Assembly (NCBI RefSeq): GCF_009674565.1
Contig: NZ_WKJL01000024.1
Coordinates: 29,573-93,572, forward strand
Origin: Duganella aquatilis
GTDB taxonomy: Bacteria; Pseudomonadota; Gammaproteobacteria; Burkholderiales; Burkholderiaceae_D
Direction: 5' to 3'
DNA: 64,000 nucleotides
A program made the position numbers and the translations under genes. Positions 14,419 to 22,642 of this stretch are shown here, one piece after another. Within the stretch, counting starts at the first letter, position 1, and each line of letters starts with the position of its first letter. A model generated the notes under the pieces. The model ran no database searches. It saw only the letters and a list, made by a program, of their open reading frames with translations, and was not told the DNA's origin.

Positions 14419-15834
14419 ATGCGTGATCCCGGCCTCCCCTCCCTCGACCAGCTGCGCGTCTTCATCGCCGTCATCGACCATGGCGGTTTTGCCCATGCGG
14501 CGCGGGCCTTGCACCGTACCCAGTCGGTCATCAGTTATACCATTGCCAACCTGGAAGAGCAGCTGAATGTCGAGCTGCTCGACCGCAGCAAGCGCAAGCC
14601 GACCCTGACCGAGGCCGGCAAGGCGCTGCTGGCCGACGCCCGCGCCGTCTCGCTCAAGGTGGACGGCATGCGCGCCCGCGCCAAGGCGCTGTCGGCCGGG
14701 CTGGAGGCCGAGGTGTCGCTGGTGGTCGACGTGATGTTCTCGACCTGCAAGCTGGTGCGCATCCTGCACGCCTTCCAGAAGGAGTTCCCGACCGTGTCGA
14801 TGCGGCTGCGCATCGAGGCGCTGGGCGCGGTGACGCAGCTGGTGGCCGACGGCACCTGCCGCATCGGCATCAGCGGCTGGATGCCGGGCACCCAGGATGT
14901 GATCGAGCGCCAGGCCTGCGGTTTCGTCACCATGGTGCCGGTGGTGGCGCCCGACCATCCGCTGGCGCAGATCGACGGCATCATTCCCAGCGCCGTGCTG
15001 CGCGAGCACACGCAGCTGGTGCTGACCGACCGCAGCACGCTGACCAAGGGCCAGGATTTCGGCGTGCTGGCGCTGCGCGACTGGCGCCTGGGCGACCTCA
15101 GCTCCAAGCACGCGCTGCTGCGCAACGGCATCGGCTGGGGCAATATGCCGCTGGAATTCGTGCAGTGGGATCTGGACGCGGGCCGCCTGGTGCAGCTGGA
15201 GATCGCCGAGGGCAGTTCGTTCAGCTTCCCGCTGTTCGTGATCCGCCGCGGCGACGAGGAGCCGGGGCCGGCCACGCGCTGGCTGATCCAGCAGTTCCTC
15301 GATCTGGACCAGCCCGGCATCCCGACGCCGCTCAACGCGCGCGAGGAAAGCGAACTGGCGGCCCATCTCGCCCAGGCCCACGCCTATCACGGGCTGAGCG
15401 ACCGCCCGCCGGCCGCTCAGCCGGACGGCGCGCAGGCGCCCGCCGCGCCGGCCGCGCACGCGGCCGACCCGCTGCAGGCGGTGGTCGACAAGATCCAGGC
15501 CACGCCGGCAGCGGCCAAGGCGGCGCCGAACGCCGCCAACGTCACGCCGCAGCCGGTGGCAAAACCTGCCGCCGCCGACACCGCCGGCGGCGACGACAAA
15601 TTCATCTACTACCTGCAGGCCGGCGCCTTCCGCGAAGTGGCCGACGCCGAGAACGCGCGCGCCAAGCTGGCCCTGCTCGGCTTCGAGGCCACCATCTCGG
15701 ACCGCTCCACCGACACCGGCGTGCTGCATCGCGTGCGCATGGGCCCATACAACCAGGTCGAGGCGATGAACAAGGCACGCAGCAAACTGTCCGAAAACGG
15801 CGTCGACGTCGCCGTTGTGCGCAACCAGAAATAA
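14419..15834 (+). CDS. Chimeric protein: LysR-type regulator fused to a SPOR domain
   Basis: Open frame of 471 residues. Residues 1-60 are a LysR helix-turn-helix (LPSLDQLRVFIAVIDHGGF, AARALHRTQSVISYTIANLE), and about 90-300 an effector-binding domain. Instead of stopping near residue 300-330, the frame runs through an Ala/Pro-rich linker. It then enters ADPLQAVVDKIQ (about 347) and a complete SPOR domain (YYLQAGAFREVADAENARAKL, VRMGPYNQVEAMNKA; about 394-468). In related bacteria this SPOR protein is a membrane-anchored FtsN-like protein between argS and dsbA. Here argS and the SPOR protein's transmembrane N-terminus are missing and dsbA follows directly. A cytoplasmic SPOR could not reach peptidoglycan, so the C-terminal part may be vestigial. 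Confidence 0.85.
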   Translation: MRDPGLPSLDQLRVFIAVIDHGGFAHAARALHRTQSVISYTIANLEEQLNVELLDRSKRKPTLTEAGKALLADARAVSLKVDGMRARAKALSAGLEAEVSLVVDVMFSTCKLVRILHAFQKEFPTVSMRLRIEALGAVTQLVADGTCRIGISGWMPGTQDVIERQACGFVTMVPVVAPDHPLAQIDGIIPSAVLREHTQLVLTDRSTLTKGQDFGVLALRDWRLGDLSSKHALLRNGIGWGNMPLEFVQWDLDAGRLVQLEIAEGSSFSFPLFVIRRGDEEPGPATRWLIQQFLDLDQPGIPTPLNAREESELAAHLAQAHAYHGLSDRPPAAQPDGAQAPAAPAAHAADPLQAVVDKIQATPAAAKAAPNAANVTPQPVAKPAAADTAGGDDKFIYYLQAGAFREVADAENARAKLALLGFEATISDRSTDTGVLHRVRMGPYNQVEAMNKARSKLSENGVDVAVVRNQK

Positions 15835-15845
15835 GAGGAGTAACG

Positions 15846-16511
15846 ATGCAATTCCTGAAGTTCATCCTGACCGCAGTCACCCTGAGCGCCGTGGCGTTCA
15901 CCGCTTCCGCATCCCCGGCCAATCCGAAGGACGGCGTCGAATACAAAACCCTGGTTGCGCCGCAGCCCGTCGACAGCGGCAAGAAAGTCGAGATCATCGA
16001 ATTCTTCGACTACGCCTGCCCGCACTGCGCCGGCTTCGACGCCACGCTCAACGCCTGGGTGAAAAAACAGGGCGACAACATCGCCTTCAAGCGCGTGCAC
16101 ATCGGCCGCCAGGGCGCCGACCTGCCGCAGCAGAAAATGTTCTACACGCTGCAGGCCATGGGTGTGCTGACGCCTGAGCTGCACACTAAAATCTTCAACG
16201 AAATCCACGTCAACCACAATCGCATGAACCGCGACGAGCTGGCGTTCGACTTCATCGCCAAACAGGGCATCGACAAGCAGAAATTCATCGACACCTATCG
16301 CGGCTTCGGCGTAGCAGCCTACGTGCGCAAGACCGCGTCGATGATGGATGCCTATGGCGTCGAATTCTGGCCGATGCTGGCGGTGGACGGCAAATACATC
16401 ACGGCGCCGTCGATGGCTGAAGCCAACGCCACCAGCGAAGCGCAGCTGAACGAAGCGGTGACGCAGGTGCTGGACGTGCTGGTCACCAAAGCCAAAGCAG
16501 AGAAGAAGTAA
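15846..16511 (+). CDS. dsbA: Thiol:disulfide interchange protein DsbA
   Basis: Periplasmic disulfide oxidase of 221 residues. The signal peptide (FILTAVTLSAVAFTASA) is cut near residue 22. The active site CPHC is in FFDYACPHCAGFD, followed by the helical insertion and the cis-Pro loop EFWPMLAVDGKY. The residue before the cis-Pro is Trp, where E. coli DsbA has Val (GVPAM), which could alter the redox pocket. AGGAG lies 7 nt before the ATG, 11 bp after the LysR-SPOR stop, and an SDR gene follows 2 bp downstream, forming a tight operon. Confidence 0.93.
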   Translation: MQFLKFILTAVTLSAVAFTASASPANPKDGVEYKTLVAPQPVDSGKKVEIIEFFDYACPHCAGFDATLNAWVKKQGDNIAFKRVHIGRQGADLPQQKMFYTLQAMGVLTPELHTKIFNEIHVNHNRMNRDELAFDFIAKQGIDKQKFIDTYRGFGVAAYVRKTASMMDAYGVEFWPMLAVDGKYITAPSMAEANATSEAQLNEAVTQVLDVLVTKAKAEKK

Positions 16512-16513
16512 GC

Positions 16514-17311
16514 ATGGCGCCTTTGCGCGTCTTCATCACCGGCGCCTCCAGCGGCCTTGGCGCCGCGCTGGCCCGCGAGTATGCGGCGCAAGGCGCCACC
16601 CTGGGCCTGCTGGCCCGGCGTGGCGACACCCTCGCCGCGCTGATCGCCACGCTCCCCAACGCCGAACGCCACCGCCACTACGCGGCCGATGTGCGCGACC
16701 ACGCGGCGATCGCCGCCGCCGCGCAGTCCTTCCTCGCGCATGCCGGCGGCGTTGACGTGGTGATCGCCAACGCCGGCATCTCGGTCGGCACCCTGACCGA
16801 GCATGCCGAAGACATTCCCGTATTCGCCGAAGTCATCGCCACCAACGTCGTGGCCACCGCAGCCACCTTTGCGCCCTTCATCGGCGCCATGCGCGCGCAG
16901 CGCACGCCGGGCCGGCTGGTGGGCATCGGCAGCGTCGCCGGCATCCGCGGGCTGCCGGGCGCCGAAGCCTACAGCGCCTCCAAGGCCGCCGTCATCAGCT
17001 ACTGCGAATCGCTGCGGCTGGAGATGAAACCGCACGGCATCCGCGTGGTCACGCTCTGTCCCGGCTACATCGACACGCCGATGACGCAGGTGAATCCGTA
17101 TCCGATGCCGTTCCTGATGGCGCCCGACAAATTCGCCGCCCGCGCCGCGCAGGTGATCGCCGCCGGCGACAGCTACGCCGTGATCCCGTGGCAAATGGGC
17201 GTCGTCGCCAAGGTGCTGCGCCTGCTGCCGAACGCCGTCTACGACTGGGCCTTCAGCAAGGCGCCGCACAAACCACGCAAAGCCGCCAGCCCGGCCGCGC
17301 CGCCTCAATGA
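16514..17311 (+). CDS. Short-chain dehydrogenase/reductase (SDR)
   Basis: Classical SDR of 265 residues: TGASSGLG nucleotide-binding motif, NAG (VIANAGIS), the catalytic Ser in GIGSVAGIRG, and the YSASK Tyr-Lys pair, then CPGYIDTPM. The C-terminus adds a short hydrophobic stretch and a basic/Pro tail. The substrate is unknown; NADP(H) preference is suggested by LARRGD after the second strand. It begins 2 bp after dsbA, and its stop overlaps the birA start. This dsbA-SDR-birA order is a recurring housekeeping run in this bacterial family. Confidence 0.9.
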   Translation: MAPLRVFITGASSGLGAALAREYAAQGATLGLLARRGDTLAALIATLPNAERHRHYAADVRDHAAIAAAAQSFLAHAGGVDVVIANAGISVGTLTEHAEDIPVFAEVIATNVVATAATFAPFIGAMRAQRTPGRLVGIGSVAGIRGLPGAEAYSASKAAVISYCESLRLEMKPHGIRVVTLCPGYIDTPMTQVNPYPMPFLMAPDKFAARAAQVIAAGDSYAVIPWQMGVVAKVLRLLPNAVYDWAFSKAPHKPRKAASPAAPPQ

Positions 17312-18117
17312 GCATCGCCATGAACCAAGCCGCCGCGCTGTCCGCGCCCGCCATCGCCGCCCACTGCGCCACCTCCGCCACCCACGTGGCAATCGAGGTG
17401 GTTGCCGAAACCGGCTCCACCAACGCCGACCTGCTGGCGCGCATCGACAGCCTACAGGGCCCGGTGTTGCGCATCGCCGAAAACCAGACCGCCGGCCGTG
17501 GCCGCGCCGGCCGCTCCTGGCTGTCGCGGCCCGGCGCCGCGCTGATGTTCTCGCTGGCCTGGCGCTTCAAGGGGCCGCTGCACAAGCTATCCGGCCTGCC
17601 GATGGCGGTAGGCGTGGCGCTGGCCGAAACCATCGCCGCGCTGGGCGTGCCGGTGCAGATCAAATGGCCGAACGACCTGCTGCGCGACGGCGCCAAGCTG
17701 GCTGGCATCCTGGTCGAAACGCAAAAGACCGACGACGCCATCTGGGCCGTCATCGGCTGCGGCATCAACCTGCTGATGCCGGACGAACTGGAAGCGGCCA
17801 TCGGCCGCGAAGTCGCCAGCGCACCGTGGCTGGCGCAAATGGACCGTAACCAATTGATGGCCGCCCTACTGAGCCGTCTCGCCGCCGTATTGGATGAATT
17901 CGACGACACCGGTTTCGCACCTTTCGTCGAACGCTGGAACGCACTGCACGCCTGGCAGGGCAAGGACGTGGTCCTGCTCGACGACGGCGCCGTGGTCCAG
18001 CAAGGCCGCGCCGCCGGCGTCGACGCCATCGGCCGCCTGCTGCTCGACACCGGCAACGGCCGCGTGGAAATCCTGTCCGGCGATGTCTCGCTGCGCTTAT
18101 CCGGAGTACCAACATGA
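17308..18117 (+). CDS. birA: Biotin-[acetyl-CoA-carboxylase] ligase, without DNA-binding domain
   Basis: Product of 269 residues. The biotinyl-adenylate loop is GRGRAGRSW; other landmarks are TGSTNADLL, KWPNDLL, KLAGILVETQ, and a C-terminal SH3-like region (GKDVVLLDDGAVVQQGRAAGVDAIGRLLL). It attaches biotin to acetyl-CoA carboxylase. The N-terminal winged helix of E. coli BirA is absent, so it cannot act as the bio-operon repressor. The start is set by the ATGA overlap with the SDR stop. Its own stop overlaps the coaX start in the same way. Confidence 0.93.
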   Translation: MSIAMNQAAALSAPAIAAHCATSATHVAIEVVAETGSTNADLLARIDSLQGPVLRIAENQTAGRGRAGRSWLSRPGAALMFSLAWRFKGPLHKLSGLPMAVGVALAETIAALGVPVQIKWPNDLLRDGAKLAGILVETQKTDDAIWAVIGCGINLLMPDELEAAIGREVASAPWLAQMDRNQLMAALLSRLAAVLDEFDDTGFAPFVERWNALHAWQGKDVVLLDDGAVVQQGRAAGVDAIGRLLLDTGNGRVEILSGDVSLRLSGVPT

Positions 18118-18863
18118 TTTTACTGATCGACGCCGGCAACACCCGCGTCAAATGGGCGCTGGTGCAGGCCGACGGCGCACTGGGCGCCTGGATTGCCCAC
18201 GGCGCCGCCACCCACGCCGACACGCCGCAGCTGGAACTGTCGTGGTGCGAAGCGGCGGCCAGCCATGGCGTGTCGCGCATCGTCATCGCCAACGTCGCCG
18301 GCAACGCCCTGCGCGTGCAGCTGGAATACGTGCTGCAACGCTGCCTGCCCGCTATCCAGCCGGAGTGGTTCGCCTCGCTGCCGGCGCTGGCCGGCGTCAC
18401 CAACGGCTACCGCAATCCGGCGCAGCTGGGCTGCGACCGCTTTGCCGCCGCCATCGCCGGCCACACGCTGGAACCTGGCCTGCCGGTGGTGGTGGTCAAC
18501 TGCGGCACCGCCACCACCATCGACGCCGTGACGGCGGACGGCGTGTTCCTGGGCGGGATGATCCTGCCGGGACTGGGCCTGATGGCCAGCTCGCTGGCGC
18601 GCAACACCGCGCAGTTGCCGCAGATCGCGCAAGACGGTAAGCTGCCGGACGGATTCGCCGACAATACCGACGACGCCATCCTGAGCGGCATCCTGGCCGC
18701 GCAGAGCGGCGCCATCGAGCATGCCTGCGCCGCGCACAAGGCCGAGGCGTGCATCATCTCCGGCGGCGCCGCGCCGTTCATTGCGCCGATGCTGAAAGTA
18801 CCGTACCGTATCGTTGAAAACATTGTGCTGATCGGCCTCCACGCCGCCGTCCGCACCGAATAA
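18114..18863 (+). CDS. coaX: Type III pantothenate kinase
   Basis: CoaX phosphorylates pantothenate in the first step of coenzyme A synthesis. The 249-residue ASKHA-fold protein has LLIDAGNTRVKWALV at the N-terminus, GCDRFAAAIAG, the phosphate loop VVVVNCGTATTIDAV, GGMILPGLGLMASSLA and ISGGAA near the end. It is translationally coupled to birA (ATGA). No type I CoaA is seen in this window. Confidence 0.95.
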   Translation: MILLIDAGNTRVKWALVQADGALGAWIAHGAATHADTPQLELSWCEAAASHGVSRIVIANVAGNALRVQLEYVLQRCLPAIQPEWFASLPALAGVTNGYRNPAQLGCDRFAAAIAGHTLEPGLPVVVVNCGTATTIDAVTADGVFLGGMILPGLGLMASSLARNTAQLPQIAQDGKLPDGFADNTDDAILSGILAAQSGAIEHACAAHKAEACIISGGAAPFIAPMLKVPYRIVENIVLIGLHAAVRTE

Positions 18864-18873
18864 GGAACGCTCC

Positions 18874-19560
18874 GTGCTGAAGTTTATTTTCTGGTCCCTG
18901 CTTGCCGTGAATGCCGCGCTGTTCGCGTATGGACGCGGCTATCTGGGCCATTTCAGCGGCAACGAGCACGAACCGGAGCGCCTGCTCAACCAGCTCAACG
19001 CCAACAAGCTGGCCATCATCTCGGCCGACCAGGCCAACAAGGCGGCGGCCACCGTCGCCGCCGCAAGCGCCGACGCCAAGCCGGCGCCTGCGCCGGTGCA
19101 GGCCTGCCTGGAAATCTCCAGCTTCGTGCTGGCCGACGCGCGCCGCTTCGAAACCCAGCTGGCCGCGCTGGACCTGGGCGACCGCCAGTCGCGCCACAAC
19201 CTGCCGGGCACCGAGGTATCGAGCTATATCGTTTATATTCCGCCGCAAGGCAGCAAGGAAGCCGCCGACAAGAAGGCCGGCGAACTGCGCGGCCTGGGCG
19301 TGACCAACTACTTCATCATGTCCGACAATTCGCCGCTGCGCTGGGGGATTTCGCTGGGCGTGTTCAAGACCGAAGGCGCGGCGCAGAATCAGCTGGCGGC
19401 CCTGATGAAGCAGGGCGTGCGCACCGCGCGCGTGGCGCCGCGCATGAGCGGCAGCAAGCTGCTGGCCTTCCAGTTCCGCGATGTGGATGCGGACCTGAAA
19501 GCCAGGCTGGAAAAGATCCGCGCCGGCTTCCCGAACACCGAAACCCGCAGCTGCAAATAG
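18874..19560 (+). CDS. SPOR-domain membrane protein
   Basis: Starts at GTG 18874, 10 bp after coaX. The 228-residue product has an N-terminal membrane anchor (KFIFWSLLAVNAALFAYG), a linker rich in Ala, and a C-terminal SPOR-like fold (SSYIVYIPPQGSKEAADKKAGEL, then WGISLGVFKTEGAAQNQLAAL). SPOR domains bind denuded glycan at the division septum. It is the last gene of the dsbA-SDR-birA-coaX run and convergent with rlpA. It is an intact membrane-anchored SPOR protein, unlike the LysR-fused copy upstream. Confidence 0.8.
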   Translation: MLKFIFWSLLAVNAALFAYGRGYLGHFSGNEHEPERLLNQLNANKLAIISADQANKAAATVAAASADAKPAPAPVQACLEISSFVLADARRFETQLAALDLGDRQSRHNLPGTEVSSYIVYIPPQGSKEAADKKAGELRGLGVTNYFIMSDNSPLRWGISLGVFKTEGAAQNQLAALMKQGVRTARVAPRMSGSKLLAFQFRDVDADLKARLEKIRAGFPNTETRSCK

Positions 19561-19569
19561 CGTTACGAA

Positions 19570-20739
19570 TCAGCGCTGAACGACGATGGGCTTGAGGCCC
19601 AGCGACGACGGCAGCCCTTGCGCTGCCTGCTGCGCTTCCTGGCGGGTGGCGAACGGCCCGCCGAACAGGCGGAACACCGCGCCGCCCTGCACCACTTCCA
19701 GCGCCTCGAATTTCCCGGACAGCTTGCCGCGTACCGTCTCCGCATTTTCCGCCCGCGAGTAGGCGCCCAGTTGCAGATAGAAGCCGCCGGCGGCAGCTGG
19801 CGGGTTCGGCGCCGCGTAGCCGGCCGGCGCGCGGTCGGCCAGCATCAGCGCCTCGATATCCTTGGGCGGCGCGCTGGCCGGCATGCTGGTCGGCGCTGCG
19901 GCGCCGGCCGGCGCGGCCGGCGTCAGCACCAGCGGCGTGTCGATCATCTTCGCGGTCACCGTTGGCGTAGGAGCCGGCGCCGGTGCGCCCGGTTGCGACG
20001 ATGGCAAGCGGTCCTTGGACGGCGGCGTCAGGCGCGGCTTGGCGCCGCCCGACATGCCTTCGCGCGTGGCCAGGATGCGGTCCACCTCTTCCGGCAGGAT
20101 GCGTTCGATCTTCAGTTCGTGGCTGCCCTTGCCCAGCAGGCCCAGTTTCAGCGCGGCGGTGTACGAGACGTCGATGGCGCGATTCGAATGGAACGGCCCA
20201 CGGTCGTTGATGCGCACGATGACGGTGGCGCCGCTCACCATATTGGTCAGGCGCGCATATGAAGGAATCGGCAGCGTCGGATGCGCGGCCGTCATCTTGT
20301 ACATGTCATACAGTTCGCCGGACGAGGTGCGCTGGCCGTGGAACTTCTTGCCATACCAGCTGCCGACGCCGATCTGCGTGTACGGCTGGTCGTCGGTGAT
20401 CGGCGTATAGGTCTTGCCGAACACCACGTAGGGACGGTTGGAGCGCGGCAGCAGCGGATCGTTGCGCACGTCCGCATCCGGCGTGTCCATCAGATTGGGC
20501 GGCGGCGCATCGCCGGGGCCATCGTCCTGGTAGTAGCCGCCGCGCCCCGAGTTCGCCGGCGGCAGCACCGGCAGCGACGGATCGGCCTTGCTGGCGGACG
20601 GCGACTTGATCACCGGCCCCGTCGATTGCACGGGACGGGGCGCCGGCTGGGTCGCCACCGGCGCCGTGCCGCAACCGACCAGCGCCAGCGCCGCCGCCAT
20701 CGCGGTCAGGTGCAGGAGAGGATTACCTTGCAGGCGCAT
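19570..20739 (-). CDS. rlpA: Septal ring lytic transglycosylase RlpA family lipoprotein
   Basis: Product of 389 residues. Lipobox ALVGC in the signal peptide, then a disordered Pro-rich region. The double-psi beta-barrel (YTQIGVGSWYGKKFHGQRTSSGELYD, RLTNMVSGATVIVRINDRGPF, AIDVSYTAA) has the catalytic Asp in NDRGP. A second Pro/Ala linker leads to a C-terminal SPOR domain (FYLQLGAYSRAENAETVRGKL). RlpA cleaves denuded glycan at division sites. The start MRLQGNPLL at 20739 overlaps the end of the PBP2 gene by 17 nt and is preceded by GGAGA. It terminates the mre-mrd operon. Confidence 0.93.
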   Translation of the reverse strand: MRLQGNPLLHLTAMAAALALVGCGTAPVATQPAPRPVQSTGPVIKSPSASKADPSLPVLPPANSGRGGYYQDDGPGDAPPPNLMDTPDADVRNDPLLPRSNRPYVVFGKTYTPITDDQPYTQIGVGSWYGKKFHGQRTSSGELYDMYKMTAAHPTLPIPSYARLTNMVSGATVIVRINDRGPFHSNRAIDVSYTAALKLGLLGKGSHELKIERILPEEVDRILATREGMSGGAKPRLTPPSKDRLPSSQPGAPAPAPTPTVTAKMIDTPLVLTPAAPAGAAAPTSMPASAPPKDIEALMLADRAPAGYAAPNPPAAAGGFYLQLGAYSRAENAETVRGKLSGKFEALEVVQGGAVFRLFGGPFATRQEAQQAAQGLPSSLGLKPIVVQR

Positions 20740-22642
20740 CGCCGGTCTCCACGTCTTCGTTTTCCACTTTGCTCTTGTCCTTCTCCACCGGGCGCTTGCC
20801 CAGCAGGTAATAATCCAGCGCCTTGCGCGCAATCGGCGCGGCGGCTTCGCCGCCATGGCCGGCGTTTTCCACCACCATGGCCAGCACGATGCGCGGCTTG
20901 TCCACCGGCGCAAACGCGGTGAACAGCGCATTGTCGCGCAGGCGTTCGGCCAGGCGGGCGGCGTTGTACTTCTCGCCTTTTTTAATCGTGATCACCTGCG
21001 CGGTGCCGGTCTTGCCGCCCACCGTGTAGCCGGCGTTGGCGAACACGCGGTAGCCGGTGCCACCCGGCTCGCTGGTCACGCCCACCATCGCGTTCTTGAT
21101 GAAGTCTATGTTCTCCTGCTTGAGCGGGATGCGATAGCTTTGCTGCGCCACCGTCAGCTTGCGCGCGCGGGTGGTGCTGTCTTCGACGATTTTCACCAGG
21201 TGCGGCTTCATCACCACGCCGTTGTTTGCCAGATTGGCCACAGCGTGCGCAATCTGCAAAGGCGTGTAGGCATTGAGGCCGGAACCATTGCTGACCGAGA
21301 TAGTATCACCACCGACCCAGCGTCCCGCCGCACCTTTGAAGCGACGGCTCTTCCACTCCGGCGACGGCAGCACGCCGGTCTTTTCGTTATCCAGGTCGAT
21401 GCCGGTCTTTTCGCCGAAGCCGAACGGCTGCATGAAGTCGTGAATGGCGTTGATGCCCATGTCGTGACCCAGCTCGTAGTAATAGGTATTGCAGGAGACG
21501 ATGATGGACTTGCGCATGTCGACCGAGCCATGCCCGCCCGGCACGTCGTCGTTGAAGCGGTGGCCGCCCAGCATGTAGAAGCCGGGATCGTAGGTCACCT
21601 GCGCCGGCGTGCGCTTGCCCAGCTCCAGCGCGGCCAGGGCCATGAAGGGCTTGAAGGTGGAACCCGGCGCGTAGGTGCCGGACAGCGGGCGGTTGATCAT
21701 CGGCTTGTCCGGCGAGTTATTCAGCTCGTCCCAGCTTTGCGTGTCGATGCCGTCGACGAACAGGTTGGGATCGTAGCCGGGCCGCGAGACGTAGGCCAGG
21801 ATGTCGCCAGTCTCCGGCTCGATCGCCACCAGCGCGCCACGGCGCTCGCCGAAAGCTTCCTCCACGATCTTTTGCAGTTCGATGTCAATCGACAGTATCA
21901 GGTTGCTGCCTGCCTTGGCCGGAGTGCTGGATAGCGTGCGCACCGCGCGGCCGCCCGAGGTCTTTTCCACTTCCTCGAAACCGGCCTGGCCGTGCAGCAG
22001 TTTCTCGTAGCTTTTCTCCAGGCCTTCCTTGCCGATATGGTCGGTGCCGCGATAGTTGGCGGCGTCGTCGCCGTCGTCCAGCGCATCGGCTTCGGCGCGG
22101 CTGACGCGGCCGATGTAGCCGATCACGTGCGACGCCGTTTCGCCCAGCGGATACTGGCGGAACAGGCGCGCCTGCACTTCCACGCCGGGGAAGCGGAAAT
22201 GCTGGGCGGCGAAGCGCGCCACTTCTTCATCGGTCAGGCGGGTGCGCAGCGGCACGCTCTCGAAGCCCTTGGAGTCTTCCAGCAGCTTCTTGAAGCGGCG
22301 GCGGTCCTTCAGATCCACCGTCACCACCTTGGACAGTTCGTCGATGGTTTCATCCAGCGGCGCCTCCAGCCTGGATGGCGTGATCTCCAGCGTGTAGGCC
22401 GAGTAATTGCGCGCCAGGACCACGCCGTTGCGGTCCAAAATCAGGCCGCGATTCGGCACGATGGGCACCAGCGAAATGCGGTTCTCTTCCGCCTTCACGG
22501 CGAAGTCCTGGTACTTCATGATCTGCAGCCAGACAAAGCGCGCCAGCAGCAGGAAGAAGCACAGGAACACGACGCCGCCCAGCACCGTTACGCGCAGGCG
22601 GAACTCGCGCATTTCCACTTCGTTGTCCTTGAATTCGGTCAT
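20723..22642 (-). CDS. mrdA: Penicillin-binding protein 2, second copy
   Basis: Elongation-specific transpeptidase of 639 residues. It has a cytoplasmic start and a single transmembrane helix (about residues 18-40), the PBP dimerisation domain (PNRGLILDRNGVVLARN), and the transpeptidase domain with catalytic SxxK in GSTFKPFMALAALE, SxN in VSCNTYYYELG and KTG in GGKTGTAQV. All active-site motifs are intact. A paralog of similar sequence lies at 24880-26928, which has a longer C-terminal tail. The start overlaps the rodA stop by 4 nt (ATGA). Confidence 0.95.
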   Translation of the reverse strand: MTEFKDNEVEMREFRLRVTVLGGVVFLCFFLLLARFVWLQIMKYQDFAVKAEENRISLVPIVPNRGLILDRNGVVLARNYSAYTLEITPSRLEAPLDETIDELSKVVTVDLKDRRRFKKLLEDSKGFESVPLRTRLTDEEVARFAAQHFRFPGVEVQARLFRQYPLGETASHVIGYIGRVSRAEADALDDGDDAANYRGTDHIGKEGLEKSYEKLLHGQAGFEEVEKTSGGRAVRTLSSTPAKAGSNLILSIDIELQKIVEEAFGERRGALVAIEPETGDILAYVSRPGYDPNLFVDGIDTQSWDELNNSPDKPMINRPLSGTYAPGSTFKPFMALAALELGKRTPAQVTYDPGFYMLGGHRFNDDVPGGHGSVDMRKSIIVSCNTYYYELGHDMGINAIHDFMQPFGFGEKTGIDLDNEKTGVLPSPEWKSRRFKGAAGRWVGGDTISVSNGSGLNAYTPLQIAHAVANLANNGVVMKPHLVKIVEDSTTRARKLTVAQQSYRIPLKQENIDFIKNAMVGVTSEPGGTGYRVFANAGYTVGGKTGTAQVITIKKGEKYNAARLAERLRDNALFTAFAPVDKPRIVLAMVVENAGHGGEAAAPIARKALDYYLLGKRPVEKDKSKVENEDVETGDAPAR

